Shown piece after piece: positions 22,025 through 25,440 of a stretch of DNA of 25,440 bases; within the stretch, counting starts at the first letter, position 1, and every line of letters begins with the position of its first letter. The DNA comes from a virus. Where the stretch lies: positions 1 to 25,440 of IMG/VR virus record IMGVR_UViG_3300049255_000599. One strand, written 5' to 3'. A program made the position numbers and the translations under genes. The notes beneath the pieces were generated by a model. It was not told where the DNA came from. It ran no database searches and saw only the letters and a list, made by a program, of their open reading frames with translations.

Positions 22025-22741
22025 TCATTCCGTGAACTGGCATCCCAGGAGCTGGGCGGCGCGGGTGCGCCAGGCGGTGAGGGCGGCGTCGAACGGGATC
22101 ACGGCGGCGAGGGCGGCGTCGGCCGCAAGGCGGGCTTCGCGGGCGGGAAGTTTTTCCGGCGAGAGCCATGTGGCGAGCGCGCGGCGGGTCTCGGGGTGGA
22201 TGACAGGGAAGTCGGTCAGCAGCACCTGGTCCAACGCGGCCAGTTCCCGCCGGAGGCGTTCCATCTCGGCCCAGGCGCGCCAGTAATCGGCGGCGAGCCG
22301 GGCGCCGTCTTCGCGCAGCACCGCCGCCACTGCCGGACTGATCGCGGCGGCGGCATCGGCAGCACGGCTTGCGGCTTCGGCGGCCTGACCGGCAAGCCGG
22401 GCGAGCGCCGCCCGGGCCACACCGGCCGAAGCCTCCGCCCGGCCGAGCGCTGCCTCGGCATCGCGGCGCTCGGCAGGGTCACAGGCGGGCGGGTCGCCGA
22501 CGGGCGGGGAGCCTGACCCGGCAACGGCCCAGGCCTCCAGGGCTTCGGCGCCGGCGGCATCAAGCGCGGCGAGGCGTTGCCGGGCGGCCGGCTCGGCCGC
22601 GATCTCGGCTTCGAGCCGGCGGATCGGCCCGGCGAAGACGTCGCGGGCAGCGTTGGCCTCGGCCAGCGCCGCAACGACGCGGGCCAGCGCCGCGCGGGCG
22701 GGGGATTCGGCAGGTGCGGCAGCACGCTGAGGTTTGGACAT
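22025..22741 (-). CDS. Ala-rich coiled-coil phage protein, 238 aa
   Basis: The product is extremely rich in Ala, Glu and Arg with heptad-like helices (RAALARVVAALAEANAARDVF, residues about 16-36; then a long helix around 100-190). A less biased C-terminal part (VLLTDFPVIHPETRRALATWLSPEKLPAREA) ends WRTRAAQLLGCQFTE. The end (AFDAALTAWRTRAAQLLGCQF-like) suggests a real conserved tail. AAAGGAA lies 6 bases upstream of ATG 22741; the frame runs further upstream through the 22806-22830 repeat, which I reject. It follows TerL and precedes the acyltransferase. I recognise no family; helical fibre, chaperone or scaffold roles are all possible. Confidence 0.7.
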   Translation of the reverse strand: MSKPQRAAAPAESPARAALARVVAALAEANAARDVFAGPIRRLEAEIAAEPAARQRLAALDAAGAEALEAWAVAGSGSPPVGDPPACDPAERRDAEAALGRAEASAGVARAALARLAGQAAEAASRAADAAAAISPAVAAVLREDGARLAADYWRAWAEMERLRRELAALDQVLLTDFPVIHPETRRALATWLSPEKLPAREARLAADAALAAVIPFDAALTAWRTRAAQLLGCQFTE

Positions 22742-22805
22742 TGCGGATTCCTTTGTTGATATCGATCGGACAGCGACCGCAAGGGCGGTCACCCCAGGAC
22801 AGGCG

Positions 22806-22830
22806 CCCTCACCCACCTCGTGGGCGAGGG
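22806..22830. repeat. Half-unit of the 8679-8885 repeat family
   Basis: ccctcacccacctcgtgggcgaggg is a short hairpin whose minus-strand reading (ccctcgcccacgaggtggg) closely matches the outer arm of the 8824-8885 copy. A separate perfect hairpin (gaccgc-aagg-gcggtc) lies at 22775-22790. Both are in the TerL to coiled-coil gap. Confidence 0.6.
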
Positions 22831-22832
22831 AT

Positions 22833-24245
22833 TCAGGAGGCGGCGCGGGTGGCGTCGGCACGGTAATAGTCGAGCATTCCGGTGTGCTGCTCGGTCAGCA
22901 TCAGTTCGGCCACGGCCCAGACCAGCGCGTCCAGCCGGTCCGGCGAGGGGTCGAGGCCGCCGGCGACCCAGTTGCACATCTGATCCTCGAGCTCAGGGAA
23001 CGCGCCCACATGGCGGACCCTGGCCTGTTCATAGAGCGCGGCGACCGGTTCGGCGCGGAGGCGCTTGCCCTGGCGCGCCGTGACCCGCTTGCACGACACG
23101 TTCGGACGCACGGTGCGGAGCGTGAGCTCGATCAGGTCGCCGCCGTTGTTGCCCTCGCCGACGACCCGGTCCGCCTGGTGGCTGTCATAGAGGGCGATGG
23201 CGCGGCGGGCCCATTCGCCCGGCGTCATCCGGCCGGAGCCGTCGCGGAGCACATAGACCAGCCCGTCATAGCCGATTCCGGCGACGACGATGCCGGTTTC
23301 GTCCGACCCGGCGGAGGAAGTGACCGCAGGGTCGATCGCGACCACCACCCGCTTCAGCTCCGGCACGGGTTCGGCCGGAAGGCGCGCGGCCTCGATGCCG
23401 GCGCGGGTCCACAGCGCGCCTTCGGCCTGTTCGAGCAGCTCGGCATGGATCTCCTGCCGGCCGAGCCTGGTGCCTTCGTACCGGGCGACGATGGCCGAAT
23501 AGAAGCCCGGCGCGAGATTGCCGACATTGGCATAGGTGGACCCTTGCGTGAGCCGCGTGGTCGGCTGGGCGGCCAGGTTGCGGATCAGCGCAATCGGCTT
23601 GGGCGTGGTGGTGACGATGACGCGGGGGCGATCGCCGAGCCTGAGCCCCAGCATCATCATGTCCCAGGCCTGCTGCGGGTAACGCCAGGCCGCCAGCTCG
23701 TCGGCCCAGGCGAGATCATGCTGGGGGCCACGCAGCCGCTGCGGCTCCTCGGCGGAGAAGCACATCGCGACCGCGCCGTTCGGCCAGACCAGGCGGCGGC
23801 GCGAGGGCTGATACTCCGGCGGCTCGGGCGAGATGTTGAGCAGGCCGCTTTCGCCGCCGATCATCACGTCGCGCACATCCGCCGCGGTGGGTCCGATCAG
23901 CGCGATTCGGCTGGCGCGGTCGTGCTCGACCGCATCGCGGACGGCCTCGGCGCCGGCGCGGGTCTTGCCGAAGCCGCGGCCGGCGAGCAGCAGCCAGACA
24001 AGCCAATCCTTGTCAGCGGGCGGAAGCTGCTCATCGCGCGCCCGCAATCCGCGCCACCGATGGAAGAATTCCCTTTTGGCCTCAAGGTTGAAGAAGGCTT
24101 TGGCGACGAGCTTCGTCCGCTTTCTTACGGGCAGCGATGAGATCCAGCTCAGCGGTGATTCGCCGGTCAAGCTCCTGCTCTTCGTCATCTTGGTCTTGAG
24201 CTCGATCGGAAGGTTGAACGGGCGGTTGCTGTTGGATTCGGTCAC
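22833..24245 (-). CDS. Terminase large subunit (GTA gp2/HK97-type), 470 aa
   Basis: The ATPase half has the Walker A LLAGRGFGKTRAGAE (about residues 86-100, Lys94), Walker B HDLAWADE (Asp181-Glu182 region) and the coupling motif VTTTPKP (about 210-217). The nuclease half has VVVAIDPAVTSSAGSDETGI (Asp near 304), VGEGNNGGD (about 361-369) and SPDRLDALVWA near the end, the usual acidic residues of RNase H-like terminase nucleases. It powers DNA packaging and cuts the concatemer. The start is GTG 24245, chosen for a perfect GGAGG seven bases upstream; ATG 24188 is possible but has no such site. This start makes a 164-base out-of-frame overlap with the gene before it. Confidence 0.93.
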   Translation of the reverse strand: MTESNSNRPFNLPIELKTKMTKSRSLTGESPLSWISSLPVRKRTKLVAKAFFNLEAKREFFHRWRGLRARDEQLPPADKDWLVWLLLAGRGFGKTRAGAEAVRDAVEHDRASRIALIGPTAADVRDVMIGGESGLLNISPEPPEYQPSRRRLVWPNGAVAMCFSAEEPQRLRGPQHDLAWADELAAWRYPQQAWDMMMLGLRLGDRPRVIVTTTPKPIALIRNLAAQPTTRLTQGSTYANVGNLAPGFYSAIVARYEGTRLGRQEIHAELLEQAEGALWTRAGIEAARLPAEPVPELKRVVVAIDPAVTSSAGSDETGIVVAGIGYDGLVYVLRDGSGRMTPGEWARRAIALYDSHQADRVVGEGNNGGDLIELTLRTVRPNVSCKRVTARQGKRLRAEPVAALYEQARVRHVGAFPELEDQMCNWVAGGLDPSPDRLDALVWAVAELMLTEQHTGMLDYYRADATRAAS

Positions 24246-24660
24246 GCGCTGCGCCCTCCATCAGGATCAGTTTGATCATCATCTTCGTGATCAGGACCAG
24301 CCCGTCGATCACGCCCTCGTGGCCGGCGAGCAGCCGCGCATAGAGCGGCGACAGCGGCTCGATCGGCTTCTCGGGCTCGCTGGCCTGGCCTTTCGCCTGG
24401 CCTTCGGGCTGGATTTCGGCTTTGGCGGCGGATTGCTGGTCTTGTTCGGGCGGCATCATCTCTCCGAGATGCCGCGCGGCCCGCATCAACAGGCCGCGGA
24501 GCTCCTGAATCGCCCTTTTGTCTTCGGCCGTCAGCGGCTTGGCCGGGGCCTGCGGCCTGGCTTGCGTGGGCGTCTTGTCCGGACGGGACGGTTTGGACGG
24601 GTCGGTCGCGAAACGGCCATTGACCCGGTACCGCTCCCGCTTTTTGGGGAATGGCGTCAT
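24082..24660 (-). CDS. Putative small terminase-position protein, 192 aa
   Basis: The N-terminus MTPFPKKRERYRVNGRFATDP is basic, followed by a Pro/Gln/Ala-rich linker (about residues 21-43), a helical block (EDKRAIQELRGLLMRAARHLGEMM, about 46-70), a second Pro/Gln-rich linker, a further helix (SPLYARLLAGHEGVIDGLVLITKMMIKLILMEGA, about 104-137) and a charged C-terminal helix. Its place directly before TerL is that of TerS, but I see no helix-turn-helix and no known family, so the role is positional inference. GAGG lies 7 bases upstream of ATG 24660; the frame runs to 24735 but has no better site. Its last 164 bases also encode the TerL N-terminus. Confidence 0.65.
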   Translation of the reverse strand: MTPFPKKRERYRVNGRFATDPSKPSRPDKTPTQARPQAPAKPLTAEDKRAIQELRGLLMRAARHLGEMMPPEQDQQSAAKAEIQPEGQAKGQASEPEKPIEPLSPLYARLLAGHEGVIDGLVLITKMMIKLILMEGAARDRIQQQPPVQPSDRAQDQDDEEQELDRRITAELDLIAARKKADEARRQSLLQP

Positions 24661-24741
24661 GGAAGCCTCGGGATGTTGGGGAGGGTGGGTCGCGCTCAGG
24701 AGCCGGGGGGTCCGCCCCACCGCTCTGTCGACCATGCATTA

Positions 24742-24770
24742 CGTGTACCTGAAAGCTTTGCCGTTGTCAA
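24742..24770 (-). promoter_or_regulatory. Possible promoter for the packaging/late genes
   Basis: On the minus strand a perfect TTGACA (24765-24770) is followed after 17 bases by TACACG (24742-24747), a poor -10 (3 of 6). It lies in the 132-base gap between the repressor stop (24793) and the TerS-position start (24660). Late genes could start here or need an activator. Confidence 0.35.
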
Positions 24771-24792
24771 GCGGAAAAATGATTAATCCCAC

Positions 24793-25440
24793 TCATCGTG
24801 CATTATATTTCCCAACGATGGCCTGAAGCTCGGCCCATTCCGCGCGCGGCAGCTCGAATTCGTGCTCCGGATTGTACTGGCGCAGGCGCCAGTGGGTCTC
24901 GGTCCAGCCGACGAGGCGCTTGATCAGCACGTGGCGGGCGCCGTCCGGCTCCTGCCGGATCAGGATCACGTCGGAATCGCGGCGCGGCGGCAGCGACGGG
25001 TGAACGAGCGCGATGTCACCCTGCTCATAGGCCGGGATCATCGACTCGCCGACGACATAGACTCCGTAACCGGAGCGGACGGTCAGGAGGGGATCGGGCC
25101 GGCCGACCGACTGGATCGGGTCAGACGACACGACCAGCGCGCCTTCCGCCCCGCCCTGGGCCGCGCCATAGACCGGAAGATCGCGCGGGAGCTGGGCCTG
25201 GGCCTGCGGCCGGGACTCCGCCGGCGGCAGTGGCGCCTCGCCGCCGACCAGGCGCTCGACGCCGACGCCGAGCACGGCGGCCAGCGCCTGCAGGGTGGCG
25301 TAGCGCGGGCTGGCCACCCGCCCCTCCAATATGTCGCGCACCGCGGTGGGGCCGAGCGATGCGGCCAGCGCGAGGCTGCGGGGATTATACCCCGCCTCGC
25401 GCATCAGATGGGTGAGCCGCAAAGCCAGAGAGTCGCTCAT
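24793..25440 (-). CDS. CI-like phage repressor, XRE plus S24 peptidase, 215 aa
   Basis: Residues 1-66 form an XRE-type helix-turn-helix (RLTHLMREAGYNPRSLALAA, then GPTAVRDILEGRVASPRYATLQALAAVLGV). A Pro/Gln linker (68-86) leads to an S24/LexA-like domain: VVGESMIPAYEQGD with nucleophile Ser133, and HVLIKRLVGW with Lys174 as general base. It maintains lysogeny and would be lost by RecA-stimulated self-cleavage after DNA damage. The linker-proximal site reads PVYGAAQGGAEG, with no Ala-Gly or Cys-Gly bond of the classical type, so the cleavage point is unclear. The ATG is the last codon of the window and its promoter is outside. It is codirectional with, and directly before, the packaging genes. 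Confidence 0.9.
   Translation of the reverse strand: MSDSLALRLTHLMREAGYNPRSLALAASLGPTAVRDILEGRVASPRYATLQALAAVLGVGVERLVGGEAPLPPAESRPQAQAQLPRDLPVYGAAQGGAEGALVVSSDPIQSVGRPDPLLTVRSGYGVYVVGESMIPAYEQGDIALVHPSLPPRRDSDVILIRQEPDGARHVLIKRLVGWTETHWRLRQYNPEHEFELPRAEWAELQAIVGKYNAR

Noticed and set aside
22734-24140. Long plus-strand open frame of 468 codons
   Set aside because: It is antisense to TerL, which has full catalytic motifs in its own frame.
1-25440. tRNA, att site or integrase marking a prophage end
   Set aside because: I found no tRNA-like fold, no integrase and no long direct repeat other than the 32-bp pair around the cargo island.

Overview
The window is the late (structural, packaging and lysis) half of a temperate siphophage-type prophage in a GC-rich alphaproteobacterium. 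A sphingomonad-like host is my best guess, from codon use, the protein families and the style of the intergenic inverted repeats; this is inference, not a database match. Almost every gene is on the minus strand, so the phage reads from right to left. The gene content and the final order DUF2460 - DUF2163 - NlpC/P60 - host-specificity protein match the RcGTA-like/HK97-like tail module. A phage repressor, an endolysin/holin pair, tail-fibre genes and morons argue for a prophage rather than a gene transfer agent.

Layout from right to left. 25440-24793 encodes an XRE/S24 (CI-like) repressor. 24660-22833 is packaging: a small-terminase-position protein, then TerL. 22741-16884 is an appendage cassette placed between TerL and the portal: a coiled-coil protein, a membrane O-acyltransferase, a 761-residue fibre ending in an SGNH esterase, a fibre/baseplate-like protein and a small adaptor-like protein. 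16894-11912 is the head: portal, prohead protease and major capsid protein with an inserted beta-sandwich domain. An island of foreign cargo interrupts the portal-protease junction. 11857-7514 is head completion and tail tube: gp6-like connector, HK97 gp10-like, DUF3168, major tail protein, a tail assembly chaperone with a -1 frameshift extension, and a short tape measure. 7500-1405 is the tail tip, interrupted at 5969-6903 by a plus-strand secreted moron. 1308-665 is lysis: holin-like protein and SleB-type hydrolase. 528-1 is a lipoprotein that may be phage or host.

Two low-GC plus-strand genes (14657-15235 and 6397-6798) stand out as cargo. The first has a HEPN-like RNRIAH motif. It lies with a convergent 70-residue gene inside a segment bracketed by a 32-bp direct repeat that duplicates the ribosome-binding site and first codons of the protease gene. 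This is the strongest candidate for an undescribed accessory system, possibly phage-borne defence. The second striking pair is the acyltransferase next to the SGNH fibre, which may modify and de-modify the same surface glycan.

At least four large inverted-repeat elements of different sequence families sit in gaps of the late operon (8679-8885, 9496-9630, 13563-13640, 15444-15530), with a half-unit at 22806-22830. Three clear intrinsic terminators on the minus strand (11869-11902, 5011-5034, 1331-1360) divide the operon. No integrase, att site, replication gene, tRNA or CRISPR array is visible; the early region must lie beyond the right edge.
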